Source: Salminus brasiliensis
Taxonomy: Eukaryota > Chordata > Actinopteri > Characiformes > Bryconidae
Assembly (NCBI RefSeq): GCF_030463535.1
Contig: NC_132892.1
Location: 35,381,049 to 35,445,048, forward strand
Length of the DNA: 64,000 nt
Reading direction: 5' to 3'
The translations under genes were made by a program, and so were the position numbers. Numbering within the stretch: position 1 is the stretch's first letter; each line of letters begins with the position of its first letter. The notes beneath the pieces were generated by a model. That model ran no database searches and had not been told where the DNA came from. It worked only from the letters and a program-made list of their open reading frames with translations. Below, piece after piece: positions 1-16,618 of the stretch.

Positions 1-677
1 TTTGTCTCCTCAGTAAAATAATTATTTAAAAAAAAAACTAATTTTAGAATAAACACGAATAACATTCCTACAGAAAGTCGTGGTTCTCCATCATTACTTT
101 CTAAACAAATCCTCAGATCTCCAGAACAGCAGTTTTACAGCAGAGGCAAAAACCTTTCTTAACTTTCAATGGAAGTCAAGGTAAAAGATGTGATACCATA
201 TGTCCATATATTTATTTTTCAATATGGGGTGTTGGGATACAGTCTGGTTGGGAGGGCTTTCTGTTACAGATTACTATTGGTCAGTGTTGGTCAGTGGATT
301 TCTTTTAATTAGTGGCTGAACTCTGATTCTGAATTGATTTGGTGGGCCGGATTAAAACCTTGTTTGACACCCCTGCTGTAATGTAATCCTGCTAGTAATC
401 ACACATTTTCAAAATGTACCTGTAATCTAATTACCTACTGTTTTACTGTAACTGATCCTAGCGACTGATTCTTCTGTATCCTCATTACGCAACACTGTCA
501 TGTGTATTCCATTGCTAAACAACCCTCTGTGAGTGTGTTTGTGTGTTAATGCATGATTTTTTACAGGTAAATGCTCAACCTATTGCTGCTAACAGATGTG
601 CAAACAGAATCTGAGAGATGTGTGATCTGGGTCTGATCTTGACCCATGAACTTCGGGATAAAGAGGACACAGTCTTT
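1..677. other. Downstream flank of lectin copy 1, no gene
   Basis: I see no coding exon here. Bases 110-180 (a stretch containing CTTAACTTTCAATGGAAGTC) recur at about 23,165-23,235 beyond lectin copy 5. They are either an interspersed repeat or ancient flank homology. The remainder is AT-rich unique-looking sequence. Confidence 0.5.
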
Positions 678-2310
678 TTAATCGGTGCAGTTGCTGATGG
701 TGCTGGAGGCGATGACCCACAGGTGGCCAAGATCATAAAGACACATGTTTGGCTTTCTCAGGATACACGATTTGGCACCATCCAGTGCCAGCAGGAGTGA
801 TTCGTGAAATGCCATCTCTGGAAGATACCAAGACAAGAACGTGTGTTTTCTTAAAACTTTACTGGTCGGCATACAGTTTGGTAAAAAGCTGCTGTCTATA
901 GAGACGTAGAGATGCTGCAACTACGGAAACTACGGAGATGCTCAGACCTTGCTTTAGCCCATGCCCTTTAGGGGGCGTTGGGGGTTTCTTATAAGATACA
1001 CTAACCACCTCTTTCTCCAATTTAGCTGAGTGGATTTGAACCAGTGATTCTAGGACCATAGGGTGAGCAAGGACCTTCCTGACAACCTTGATTTTCAAAT
1101 CACAACACCAATAATTAATGCTGAAAAAAAAGAGTACCTGGTGAGGACATCTCCATTAGAATTGACCCCATATACTTTTCCATTAGTTGACACTTCAATC
1201 ATAGAAAGAGATCCAGGTACCTGCTCCCAGATTAAGGAGCCAGCACAATTGGTCTGAGTAACGCTCTGAAATACAGCAGATCCGACAATGGCAGAGAAGA
1301 CTGGTAAACAATGTATTATAATAGGGCATAAGAAGTAGAATTCATAAGACGTATGATTCACTGTTGAGACAATTACAAGTTAGTCCAAGGCTAGGCTTAA
1401 TCTGTGTCTGGGGAACCAGCCCATACCATTCCACATCGGACCAGTGGTGCCATTACTTCTGTGCAGAGCAAAGCTGATCTGGTGCACATGCTGTTTTTTA
1501 CCCAGTGCTCATCACACCGTACCTTCATAATGTAGTCGTCTGCAGAGTTCACCCCCCAGCAGCTGTATGGACCACAGCTGTAGTACTTCAGCTTCCCTTC
1601 GATTTTTATCCAGGCAGCACCTTCACCCCAAAGAAGGCAGTAGATGTCATCATACATGTTGGCTCCTGCTGGGGAGTTCATTCCTCCTGCGTCAACTTGT
1701 TTCAGGAGGCCTTCAAATTAAAGACAGAAGGCTTAGAACTTCAAACATCTACATTTATTATTATATGCTAACGTTCTGTCCAGGACACAAAGTCCAGTTC
1801 ACCTCGAACATTGACCCAATATCCACTCTGAAGTTTGAAGATGTAATTGTCTGAATCGACTCCCCAGATGCCAGCAGGTCCCACACTGACGTGCTTCAGA
1901 GACCCAGGAACCTGAACCCAGCAGTTATTGGACAGGCTGAAGATGTCATTGTTTGTGTCCACTCCATACACCTGGCTGTGTCCAGCATCAATCTGCTTCA
2001 GACTGCCTGAAACCACTCTACACTCCAGAGCTATAAGAATAGCAGGGGAACATAATGAGAGAGGAATGGACAGTCACCAACCTTGTGCTTCCAGTCACCT
2101 ACCACTGGCATCATTGGTGTTTATGCTAGGTCCAGAGACTTCTACAATCCATGACTACTTATGCAACATTGTCCCTTTGGTTAGTTCCTCAAGAGCTGGA
2201 TGGTTTGACACGCAACATAAATTGTGCAAGATCAACTGCACTCATGAACACTCACTCTGAGAGGTTGTCCAGAGGTTGAGGAGCACAAAGAGCACAGCTG
2301 TTCTCTCCAT
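678..2310 (-). pseudogene. Fish-egg lectin-like gene, copy 1 (damaged)
   Basis: Tectonin-repeat secreted lectin of the fish-egg lectin family; such proteins bind microbial or egg-surface glycans. Exons on the minus strand: 2256-2310 (signal peptide MERTAVLFVLLNLWTTS), 1803-2030, 1523-1710, 1138-1265, 678-817. Exons 1-4 keep open frames, GT-AG borders and repeats such as GSLKQIDAG and GSLKHVSVGPAG. In the last exon one extra base relative to copies 2-4 puts a TGA at 733-735, removing the conserved C-terminal segment (YDLGHLWVI and the final Cys). A segment of about 30 bp that carries the TATA box in copies 2-4 is also missing near 2362. Exon 3 is one codon shorter than in the others. Most likely a pseudogene; a shortened protein cannot be excluded. 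Exon borders were set by alignment to copies 2-4. Confidence 0.8.
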
Positions 2311-3227
2311 GGTCTTCAGTTAGTGCCTGTGTTGGTCCTGATGAAGACTGCAGTGCTGACTCTGAGGAATGAGGAACAGACTCAGGTGAATATGATCGAG
2401 CCAGTGAGTAGAAACTGTTTTGCTCGTTAGAAAAACAGATCCAGAAACCTGTGTCAAAACATCACTGTACAGTCGGAAATGTCACCTTGCCATCTCCAAC
2501 AACAAACTGCTTCCCTCTAACTATTGACCTAGTCCTCAATCTGTTTAAGAGAGGTTTTGTGATCAATAGAAAGGAGTATTCATGTTCAGCAGTTACATAA
2601 TCTGATACAGTCCATGGAGTAGCTGGTCCATGCCCATCTCCACCCAGAGATGAGCACATCAATGGACCCCTTACAGTTTGCAATCAACCTAGCATTGGGG
2701 TAGAGGTTGGCAACGGGGGCCAGAGACCAGCACAGTGTGCTGATTCCCCTGCTATAACAGATCTACCAAACCTGCCAATTAACAGGTGAGTTGTATCAGG
2801 TGTGCTTGAACAGGAAAAGCACAGATTTGTGCATCCAGCCCTTCAGGACCAGAATTGCCCACCTGCTCTTTCTCACCTGGAAAATGCTGGAAGCAGTGCC
2901 TTTATGACCACAAAGCCAATGCTTTTGAGGGACAGGTTGAAGCCACAGATCTTAACATCATGGTGTGGATACTAGTTGGACAACCTTACCAACTGACCCT
3001 AGTATGTGAGGTTGTGGAATTGTGATGGTCTGAAGCCTGGAGGTCCCACAGGGCACACTCCTTTTTTCTTTACCCTATATACTGCAGACTTTACAACTCC
3101 ACCTATTGCTACTGACAAAAGTTTTCTGATGGCTCAACAATTGTTGGCCTCATACCAGAGGGGTACGATCAGGAATACAGAGATCTGACCTGGGATTTTG
3201 TGAACTCCTGCCATCAGAATTGTACCT
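2311..3227. repeat. Repeat-rich interval upstream of lectin copy 1
   Basis: No gene recognised. About 2700-2880 resembles a common fish interspersed element (motifs CAGGTGTGCTTGAACAGG and CAGGACCAGAATTGCCCACC). The remaining sequence shows no clear family. It does not match the upstream block shared by lectin copies 2-4. Confidence 0.45.
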
Positions 3228-4450
<1,223 letters not shown>

Positions 4451-5497
4451 GTAACTACCTGGCTACGAAGGTCAGCATTGTCCCAGCTGATGCAATTTAT
4501 ATTCGTCTTCTTCTTCCATTTCTATTTTCTTCTTATTTTTCTGCAATATTAACTGGTCCTATTAAAAATCGTGGGATGACCGGTCCATGTGTATACAACT
4601 CAATGCAAATGATCAGTGACCCAAAACACAATGTAAAAGCACCTCAAGACCTTATAGAGCAACAACATGGTAGAACCTTTGCCTCTAATAAATGCATTCA
4701 GCTACTTTAAACTGCACCCATTCCTGACACAAATGTGCAAATGCACACACAGCTTGTCTAGTATCTGTAGAGAAGTCAAGTCAAGTCAAGTCAGATTTAT
4801 TTGTATAGTGCTTTTTACAACTGTTGTCGTCACAAAGCAGCTTTACATAAATACTGTTGGGCCCTTGAGCAAGGCCCTTTACCCTCTCTGCTCCCCGGGC
4901 GCTGGAGTTGGCTGCCCACCGCTCTGGGTGTGTGTGTGTACTCACTGCCTCTAACACACGTGTGTGTGTGAGTGTGTGTTCACTACCAGATGGGTTAAAT
5001 GCGGAGGACACATTTCGCTGTACAGTGTACAGTGACAAATACGTGCACCTTTACCTTTTTAGTGATTAATAAAAGACAGAGACAAAAGAAGAAAGAAGAA
5101 ATAAATAAGAAGAAGTACTGCCAATAGAATAGGACTCTCTGGAGTATGAAGAGAGTAAGCATGAAACTTTTGGCACCATGCTCCCTAATGCCAGGCGTGG
5201 GCTAGAGGAGGAATAAAGCCCCTCATTCCTCTATTAATCATGAAATTCTTAACAACCAGATTCACATTATGGAGGTATAAGCTGCAAATTATAGAGTGTG
5301 GATAAACATAGAAAAAACGAGTCTTTCGATCAAGTTTGTTTAATACTTTTCATAGTTTTAAAATTAATTTCATTTTTTTCCAATGCATTTTTTCAGGTCA
5401 TTACTAATTATTGATTAATATAAATTTATTATCAAAGATTCTTTCTCTGATGTTCAGCTGAGAGATGAACTGAACTTCGGGATGAAGAGGAAATTTT
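4451..5497. repeat. Spacer downstream of lectin copy 2: MITE and SINE-like pieces
   Basis: Non-coding. It contains a MITE-family segment (about 4680-5230; AATGCATTCAGCTACTTTAA, GCCAGGCGTGGGCTAGAGG). Inside it is a SINE-like piece at 4775-4850 (GTATAGTGCTTTTTACAACT). A further insertion of about 210 bp (4850-5060), absent from the other units, ends in GGGTTAAATGCGGAGGACAC, the tail of a common fish interspersed repeat. A second possible polyadenylation signal for copy 2 lies at about 5425-5435. Confidence 0.65.
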
Positions 5498-6935
5498 TTA
5501 TTCAGTGCAGTCATTGATGGTGTTGTCAGTGGCAATGACCCACAGGTGGCCGAGATCGTAGGACACGTGTTTGGCTTTCTGAGGATATGCGATTTGGCGC
5601 CATCCAGTGCCAGCAGGGGTAGCTGGTGCAATGCCATCTCTGGAAGATACCAAGACAAGAACACATGTTTTCTTAAAAATGTACAGACCTATATATAAAC
5701 AAGCTGCTGTCTATGAAAACCCTTCAAAGAAACTGGTGAGATAGGATGTTCACACCCATGTTTTAGCTCATGTCCTGTAGGGAGCGTTGGAGGTTTCTTA
5801 TGAGATGACCACCTTTATTTACAAATTTCTAATAATAAAAAACAATACAGGCCTAACAAAAGGGTACCTGATGAATATGTCGCCATTGGAATTCACCCCG
5901 TAGACTTTTCCATCAGTTGACACTTCAATCATGGAAAGATATCCAGGTACCTGCTCCCAAAGTAGGGAGCCAACACAAGCAGTTGAAGTCATGCCCTGAA
6001 ATAGAGCAGATTCAACAGATTCTCTCAGCAATGGGTGCAACTTCATATAGCTATTAATAGGTGTCCACATTTATTGTTAAATTTAGCTTGGTCAGTAAAC
6101 ATACTGTACCTTCATAATGAAGATGTTGTCTGCACCATTCACCCCCCAGCAGCTGGTCGGTCCACAGCTGTAGTACTTCAGCTTTCCTGGGATATTTGTC
6201 CAGGAAGCACCTTTCCTCCCAAGAAGGCAGAAGATGTCATCGTTCATGTTGACTCCTGCTGGGGAGGCCAATCCTCCCGCATCAACCTGTGTCAGGAGGC
6301 CTTACCATTGAGACAATGAGTAGAAACAGATGATCCTTAAACATCTACATTCATTATTGTAAGCTAAAGCTCTGTCCAGTGCACAAAGACCAGCTCACCC
6401 GGGACAATGACCCAGTCTCCTTCATCAAGTCTTAAGATGTAGTTGTTTGCATCAACTCCCCAGACGCCAGCAGGTCCCACACTGACATGCTTCAGAGATC
6501 CAGGAACCTGTGTCCAAATGCTACCGTACAGGGTGAAGATGTCATTGTTTGTGTTGACTCCAAACACCTGACCATTTCCAGCATCAATCTGCTTCAGGCT
6601 GCCTCGTACCAGTTTACACTCTAGAGCTGTAAGAGTAGCAGAGAAACACTGTGAGATAGGAATGGAAACAATATTTGAGAAGAACAACCAATGACCTTCC
6701 AGTCACTGACCACTGGTGTCATTGGTGTTTCTGCTAGGTTTAGAGCCTACAACCCAGAACTACTCAGCCAACATTGCCCCTGTGGTCAGATCCTTAAGAG
6801 CTAGAAGGTTTGATGAATAACATCACATAATATAAACTACAGCATCAAAGACACACCCAAACACACAAACACAAACTCACCCAGAGAGGTTGTCCAGAGG
6901 TTGAGGAGCACAAAGAGGACAGCTGGTCTCTCCAT
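5498..6935 (-). CDS. Fish-egg lectin-like protein, copy 2
   Basis: Secreted tectonin-repeat lectin of 247 residues. Exons: 6881-6935, 6399-6626, 6110-6300, 5868-5995, 5498-5639, a total of 744 bases with matching phases and GT-AG borders. Residues 1-19 (MERPAVLFVLLNLWTTSLG) form a signal peptide, so the protein is secreted. The mature part begins ALECKLVRGSLKQIDAG and contains repeated tectonin units (GSLKHVSVGPAGVWGV, GKLKYYSCGPTSCWGV, GYLSMIEVSTDGKVYGV, KHVSYDLGHLWVI) predicted to fold as a beta-propeller. This start is the only ATG preceding a signal peptide, 67 bases below a TATA box. AATAAA overlaps the stop codon (GAATAAA). Family members bind bacterial and egg glycans; the ligand here is unknown. 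Nearly identical to copies 3 and 4. Confidence 0.92.
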
Positions 6936-7001
6936 GGTCTTTAGTTAGCGTCAGTGTTGATCTTGATGAAGACTGCAGTGCTGACTCCGGTGTAGGACAG
7001 G

Positions 7002-7010
7002 TTATATATA
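7002..7010 (-). promoter_or_regulatory. TATA box of lectin copy 2
   Basis: On the minus strand TATATATAA lies about 67 bases upstream of the start codon at 6935, leaving room for a 5' leader of about 40 bases. The same box and spacing occur at copies 3 and 4, and the segment is deleted from copy 1. Confidence 0.7.
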
Positions 7011-7464
7011 CTCCATGAATGAGGAACAGGGTCAGATGAACATGATGAGAAGATGCCAATAAAGAGTGGAATCCCTGCAACTAAGACTGAAAATGCCCCA
7101 AAGCTGCATTTGTACAGAATGTACAGAATGTTAAGTGCAGGAGTACAATGATGGTTATTACCTGCAAAACAATGATCTGTAAAGAATGAGTCAGACGAGA
7201 GCGTTCCACAGTAGAACCAGAAATATGAAAGTATTTAAGGAGCTGGGGTGAAACTGGTGATGGTAGAGGGGAATGAGCCTGGTTCATGGTGGAGGTCCTG
7301 CAGACCAAAGGCATGTAGATGAGTCTGGTCATGGCGGAAAAGATGCCACAGGATTTTCCCAGATGGTTTCAGAGGGTGAAGAGTCTATGAATGGGGCAGG
7401 AGGGGTCATCTGCAATGCTGGCTGCAAACGATTATTACTGTCATTCTTCTTCTTCTTCTTCTTC

Positions 7465-7496
<32 letters not shown>

Positions 7497-7602
7497 TCAA
7501 TAATATATGTTATTTATACAGTGCCTATAAAAAAGGATTCACCCACTTGAATGTTTTCCCCATCTTATTAATTTTAAAAATGAAATCATGCAAATCAATA
7601 TG
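7011..7602. repeat. Conserved upstream block of the lectin unit with microsatellite
   Basis: This block (7011-7440) is repeated beyond copies 3 (11,397-11,820) and 4 (split by an insertion, resuming at 16,619). Short open frames in it (for example plus strand 7273-7503) are conserved only because the whole unit is duplicated; I see no codon-level signature of a protein. It ends in a (TTC)n(TTA)n microsatellite at about 7446-7497. Confidence 0.7.
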
Positions 7603-9059
<1,457 letters not shown>

Positions 9060-9883
9060 TAACTAGCTGGCTATGAAGGTCAGCATTGTCCCAGCTGATG
9101 CAATTTGTATTTTCGTCTTCTTTTTCCATTTCTATTTTCTTCTTATTTTTCTGCAATATTAACTGGTCCTATTAAAAGTCGTGGGATGACCGGTCCATGT
9201 GTATGCAACTCAATGCAAATGATCAGTGACCCAAAACACAATGTAAAAGCACCTCAAGACCTTATAGAACAACAACATGGTACAGCCTTTGCTTCTAATG
9301 AATGCATTCAGCTACTTTAAGCTGCAGCCATTCCTGACACAAATGTGCAAATGCACACACAGCTTGTCTAGTATCTGTAGAGAAGTCAAGTCAGATTTAT
9401 TTGTATAGTGCTTTTTACAACTGTTGTCGTCACAAAGCAGCTTTACATAAATAGTGATTAATAAAAGACAGAGACAAAAGAAGAAAGAAGAAATGAATAG
9501 GAAGAAGTACTGCCAATAGAATAGGACTCTCTGGAGTATGAAGAGAGTAAGTATGAAGTTCTTGGCACCATGCTCCCTTATGCCAGGCAAGAGGAGGAAT
9601 AAAGCCCCCCATTCCTCCATTAATCATGAAATACTTAACAACCAGATTCACATTATGGAGGTAAAAGCTGCAAATTATAGAGTGTGGATAAACATAGAAA
9701 AAACGAGTCTTTCGATCAAGTTTGTTTAATACTTTTCATAGTTTTAAAATTAATTTCATTTTTTTCCAATGCATTTTTTCAGGTCATTACTAATTATTGA
9801 TTAATATAAATTTATCATCAAAGATTCTTTCTCTGATGTTCAGCTGAGAGATGAACTGAACTTCGGGATGAAGAGGAAAATTT
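9060..9883. repeat. Spacer downstream of lectin copy 3
   Basis: Same arrangement as 4451-5497 but without the extra 210-bp insertion. MITE pieces lie at about 9295-9620 around a SINE-like segment at 9386-9453. No gene seen. Confidence 0.65.
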
Positions 9884-11321
9884 TTATTCAGTGCAGTCAT
9901 TGATGGTGTTGTCAGTGGCAATGACCCACAGGTGGCCGAGATCGTAGGACAGGTGTTTGGCTTTCTGAGGATATGCGATTTGGCGCCATCCAGTGCCAGC
10001 AGGGGTAGCTGATGCAATGCCATCTCTGGAAGATACCAAGACAAGAACACATGTTTTCTTAAAAATGTACAGACCTATATATAAACAAGCTGCTGTCTAT
10101 GAAGACCCTGCAAAGAAACTGGTGAGATAGGATGTTCACACCCATGTTTTAGCTCATGTCCTGTAGGGGGCGTTGGAGGTTTCTTATGAGATGACCACCT
10201 TTATTTACAAATTTCTAATAATAAAAAACAATACAGGCCTAACAAAAGGGTACCTGATGAATATGTCTCCATTGGAATTCACCCCATAGACTTTTCCATC
10301 AGTTGACACTTCAATCATGGAAAGATATCCAGGTACTTGCTCCCAGAGTAGGGAGCCAACACAAGCAGTTGAAGTCACGCCCTGAAATACAGCAGATTCA
10401 ACAGATAATCTCAGCAATGGGTGCAACTTAATAAAGCTATTAATAGGTGTCCACATTTATTGTTAAATTTAGCTTGGTCAGTAAACATACTGTACCTTCA
10501 TAATGAAGATGTTGTCTGCACCATTCACCCCCCAGCAGCTGGTCGGTCCACAGCTGTAGTACTTCAGCTTTCCTGGGATATTTGTCCAGGAAGCACCTTT
10601 CCCCCCAAGAAGGCAGAAGACGTCATCGTTCATATTGACTCCTGCTGGGGAGGCCAATCCTCCCGCATCAACCTGTTTCAGGAGGCCTTAGCATTGAGAC
10701 AAAGAGTAGAAACAGATGATCCTCAAACATCTACATTCATTATTGTAAGCTAAAGCTCTGTCCAGTGCACAAAGACCAGCTCACCCGGGACAATGACCCA
10801 GTCTCCTTCATCAAGTCTTAAGATGTAGTTGTTTGCATTGACTCCCCAGACGCCAGCAGGTCCCACACTGACATGCTTCAGAGATCCAGGAACCTGCGTC
10901 CAAATGCTACCGTACAGGGTGAAGATGTCATTGTTTGTGTTGACTCCAAACACCTGACCATTTCCAGCATCAATCTGCTTCAGGCTGCCTTGTACCAGTT
11001 TACACTCTAGAGCTGTAAGAGAAGCAGAGAAACACTGTGAGATAGGAATGGAAACAATATTTGAGAAGAACAACCAATGACCTTCCAGTCACTGACCACT
11101 GGTGTCATTGTTGTTTCTGCTAGGTTTAGAGCCTACAACCCAGAACTACTCAGCCAACATTGCCCCTGCGGTCAGATCCTTAAGAGCTAGAAGGTTTGAT
11201 GAATAACATCACATAATATAAACTACAGCATCAAAGACACACCCAAACACACAAACACAAACTCACCCAGAGAGGTTGTCCAGAGGTTGAGGAGCACAAA
11301 GAGGACAGCTGGTCTCTCCAT
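9884..11321 (-). CDS. Fish-egg lectin-like protein, copy 3
   Basis: Exons 11267-11321, 10785-11012, 10496-10686, 10254-10381, 9884-10025: identical exon lengths to copy 2, all offset by 4386 bases, giving 247 residues. Signal peptide MERPAVLFVLLNLWTTSLG, then tectonin repeats. It differs from copy 2 by only a few residues (for example LLKQVDAGG in place of LLTQVDAGG, and QGVTSTACV in place of QGMTSTACV). All splice sites and frames are intact, and AATAAA overlaps the stop codon. The near-identity means either recent duplication or ongoing gene conversion. Confidence 0.92.
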
Positions 11322-11387
11322 GGTCTTTAGTTAGCATCAGTGTTGATCTTGATGAAGACTGCAGTGCTGACTCCGGTGTAGGACAGG

Positions 11388-11396
11388 TTATATATA
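11388..11396 (-). promoter_or_regulatory. TATA box of lectin copy 3
   Basis: TATATATAA on the minus strand about 67 bases upstream of the start codon at 11321, in the same context as copies 2 and 4. Confidence 0.7.
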
Positions 11397-11826
11397 CTCC
11401 ATGAATGAGGAACAGGGTCAGATGAACATGATGAGAAGATGCCAATAAAGAGTGGAATCCCTGCAACTAAGACTGAAAATGCCCCAAAGCTGCATTTGTA
11501 CAGAATGTACAGAATGTTAAGTGCAGGAGTACAATGATGGTTATTACCTGCAAAACAATGATCTGTAAAGAATGAGTCAGACGAGAGCGTTCCACAGCAG
11601 AACCAGAAATATGAAAGTATTTAAGGAGCTGGGGTGAAACTGGTGATGGTCAAGGGGAATGAGCCTGGTTCATGGTGGAGGTCCTGCAGACCAAAGGCAT
11701 CTAGATGAGTCTGGTCATGGTGGAAAAGATGCCACAGGATTTTCCCAGATGGTTTCAGAGGGTGAAGGGTCCATGAATGGGGCAGGAGGGGTCATCTGCA
11801 ATGCTGGCTGCAAACGATTATTACTG

Positions 11827-11864
<38 letters not shown>

Positions 11865-11968
11865 TCAATAATATTTGTTATTTATACAGTGCCTATAAAA
11901 AAGGATTCACCCACTTGAATGTTTTCCCATCTTATTGCTTTTAAAAATGAAATCATGCAAATCAATAT
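11397..11968. repeat. Upstream block of lectin copy 3 with (TTA)n
   Basis: Second copy of the 7011-7602 block. The microsatellite is a pure (TTA)n tract at about 11826-11864. No gene. Confidence 0.65.
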
Positions 11969-13399
<1,431 letters not shown>

Positions 13400-14234
13400 T
13401 AACTAGCTGGCTATGAAGGTCAGCATTGTCCCAGCTGATGCAATTTATATTTGTCTTCTTCTTCCATTTCTATTTTCTTCTTATTTTTCTGCAATATTAA
13501 CTGGTCCTATTAAAAATCGTGGGATGACCGGTCCATGTGTATGCAACTCAATGCAAATGATCAGTGACCCAAAACACAATGTAAAAGCACCTCAAGACCT
13601 TATAGAGCAACGACATGGTAGAACCTTTGCTTCTAATAAATGCATTTAGCTACTTTAAGCTGCAGCCATTCCTGACACAAATGTGCAAATGCACACACAG
13701 CTTGTCTAGTATCTGTAGAGAAGTCAAGTCATGTCAGATTTATTTGTATAGCGCTTTTTACAACTGTTGTCATCACAAAGCAGCTTTACATAAATAGTGA
13801 TTAATAAAAGACAGAGACAAAATAAAAAAAGAAGAAATAAATAAGAAGAAGTACTGCCAATAGAATAGGACTCTCTGGAGTATGAAGAGAGTAAGTATGA
13901 AGTTTTTGGCACCATGCTCCCTAATGCCAGGCGTGGGCTAGAGGAGGAATAAAGCCCCCCGTTCCTCCATTAATCATGAAATACTTAACAACCAGATTCA
14001 CATTATGGAGGTAAAAGCTGCAAATTATAGAGTGTGGATAAACATAGAGAAACCGAGTTTTTCAATCAAGTTTGTTTAAGACTTATTTCATAGTTTTAAC
14101 ATTAAATTCATTTTTTCCAATGCATTTTTTCAGGTCATTACTAATTATTGATTAATATAGATTTATTATCAAAGATTCTTTCTCTGATGTTCAGCTGAGA
14201 GATGAACTGAACTTTGGGATGAAGAGGAAAATCT
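13400..14234. repeat. Spacer downstream of lectin copy 4
   Basis: Third copy of the spacer, with MITE pieces (about 13,630-13,960) and the SINE-like segment at 13,726-13,797. No gene seen. Confidence 0.65.
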
Positions 14235-15665
14235 TTATTCAGTGCATTCATTGATGGTGTTGTCAGTGGCAATGACCCACAGGTGGCCGAGATCGTAGGA
14301 CACGTGTTTGGCTTTCTGAGGATATGCGATTTGGCGCCATCCAGTGCCAGCAGGGGTATCTGGTGCAATGCCATCTCTGGAAGATACCAAGACAAGAACA
14401 CATGTTTTCTTAAAAATGTACAGACCTATATATAAACAAGCTGCTGTCTATGAAGACCCTGCAAAGAAACTGGTGAGATAGGATGTTCACACCCATGTTT
14501 AGCTCATGTCCTGTAGGGGGCGTTGGAGGTTTCTTATGAGATGACCACCTTTATTTACAAATTTCTAATAATAAAAAACAATACAGGCCTAATAAAAGGG
14601 TACCTGGTGAAGATATCTCCATTGGAATTCACCCCGTAGACTTGTCCATCAGTTGACACTTCAATCATGGAAAGATATCCAGGTACCTGCTCCCAGTTTA
14701 GGGAGCCAACACAAGCAGTTGAAGTCACGCCCTGAAATACAGCAGATTTAACAGATTCTTAATATAGCAACTTAATATAGCTATTAATAGGTGTCCACAT
14801 TTATTGTTAAATTTAGCTTGGTCAGTAAACATACTGTACCTTCATAATGAAGATGTTGTCTGCACCATTCACCCCCCAACAGCTGGTCGGTCCACAGCTG
14901 TAGTACTTCAGCTTTCCTGGGATATGTGTCCAGGAAGCACCTTTCCCCCCAAGAAGGCAGAAGATGTCATCATACATGTTGACTCCTGCTGGGGAGCCCA
15001 ATCCTCCCGCATCAACCTGTTTCAGGAGGCCTTAGCATTGAGACAATGAGTAGAAACAGATGATCTTCAAACATCTACATTCATTATTGAAAGCTAAAGC
15101 TCTGTCCAGTGCACAAAGACCAGCTCACCCGGGACAATGAGCCAGTCTCCTTCATCAAGTCTTAAGATGTAGTTGTTTGCATTGACTCCCCAGACGCCAG
15201 CAGGTCCCACACTGACATGCTTCAGAGATCCAGGAACCTGCGTCCAAATGCTACCGTACAGGGTGAAGATGTCATTGTTTGTGTTGACTCCAAACACCTG
15301 ACCATTTCCAGCATCAATCTGCTTCAGGCTGCCTCGTACCAGTTTACACTCTAGAGCTGTAAGAGAAGCAGAGAAACACTGTGAGATAGGAATGGAAACA
15401 ATATTTGAGAAGAACAACCAATGACCTTCCAGTCACTGACCACTGGTGTCATTGGTGTTTCTGCTAGGTTTAGAGCCTACAACCCAGAACTACTCAGCCA
15501 ACATTGCCCCTGCGGTCAGATCCTTAAGAGCTAGAAGGTTTGATGAATAACATCACATAATATAAACTACAGCATCAAAGACACACCCAAACACACAAGC
15601 ACAAACTCACCCAGAGAGGTTGTCCAGAGGTTGAGGAGCACAAAGAGGACAGCTGGTCTCTCCAT
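14235..15665 (-). CDS. Fish-egg lectin-like protein, copy 4
   Basis: Exons 15611-15665, 15129-15356, 14840-15030, 14604-14731, 14235-14376; lengths 55, 228, 191, 128 and 142 as in copies 2 and 3, giving 247 residues. It has the same signal peptide and tectonin repeats, with a few substitutions (DGQVYGV, GSLNWEQ, final TINECTE). A small intron deletion near 14760 separates it from copies 2 and 3. Open frame, splice sites, TATA box and the stop-overlapping AATAAA are all intact. Secreted, glycan-binding role inferred from the family. Confidence 0.92.
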
Positions 15666-15731
15666 GGTCTTTAGTTAGCATCAGTGTTGATCTTGATGAA
15701 GACTGCAGTGCTGACTCCGGTGTAGGACAGG

Positions 15732-15740
15732 TTATATATA
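15732..15740 (-). promoter_or_regulatory. TATA box of lectin copy 4
   Basis: TATATATAA on the minus strand, with the same spacing to the start codon at 15665 as in copies 2 and 3. The upstream block is interrupted 60-70 bases further out by an insertion. Confidence 0.7.
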
Positions 15741-15802
15741 CTCCATGAATGAGGAACAGGGTCAGATGAACATGATGAGAAGATACCAATCAAGAGTGGA
15801 AT

Positions 15803-16618
15803 CTTCATTCCCTTCAGGGTCTGACATATCTTCTTGGGTGCTTTCCCGCAGAGTTATAAGTGAAAGAATTCGGACTTCCTCACTTCAGTCTTTACCTGTT
15901 AACCAAGTTCACGATCCTGTCCCAGAAAGGTTCTGTGATCTATGGCACGGGGAATTCATGTTCCTTGTTCCTTACTGTTTGCTAGGGTCAACCTAGACAG
16001 GCCGTCCTATTACAATGCCACATTTAAAGCCCCCGATCTCGATCGATGTTACTAAAATGAACTGTTTCTGAATACTTTTGGACATTTAGTGTATTACATA
16101 CACTACATAAAAAGCATTGGGACACCTGCTTATTTAGTGTTTCCTCTGAAATCAAGGGGATTAAAATATGTTTTATGTTATATGCTATTGTTGGGGTACT
16201 GTTCAGGGAAGAAGGCTTTTCTGCTGTGAGGATTTGATTGCATTCAGCGACAAGAGCACTAGTGGGATCACAATGTTGGATATTATCACCCAACCTAATC
16301 ACCCCCAACTCATCCAAAATTACTGGATGAAGCTCCACCATCCATCATTCCAGAGAACACAGCTTTTGCACTGCTCCACAGCTCCTCAATGCTGGGGGGA
16401 TTTATAACCCTCTAGCCCACACCTGGCATTAGGCAACTTGGAGCCAATAGACCTCAAGACCTTTTAAAGTAAAGATGTGGTAGAGGTGGAATAATTGAAA
16501 TAATTAGACATGAATAGTCTTGAATGAAAGTTAAATTAAAGTCTTAAACATAGTGTATAATGCTAACTATATATGAAGAACAGCGCAAATGGAGATACAA
16601 TGTTTTTGCATGATAGAG
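15803..16618. mobile_element. Insertion of about 815 bp upstream of lectin copy 4
   Basis: Copies 2 and 3 read directly from GAGTGGAATC into GCAACTAAGACTG; copy 4 has about 815 extra bases here. The insert is composite. 15,810-16,020 is unrecognised. 16,040-16,180 is MITE-end sequence (TTGGGACACCTGCTTATTTA). 16,280-16,440 belongs to the same MITE family found beside the zinc-finger genes. No transposase frame seen. Confidence 0.65.

Noticed and set aside
7273-7503. Short frame conserved upstream of lectin copies 2, 3 and 4
   Set aside because: Conserved only because the whole unit is duplicated; runs into a microsatellite and its end differs in each copy.
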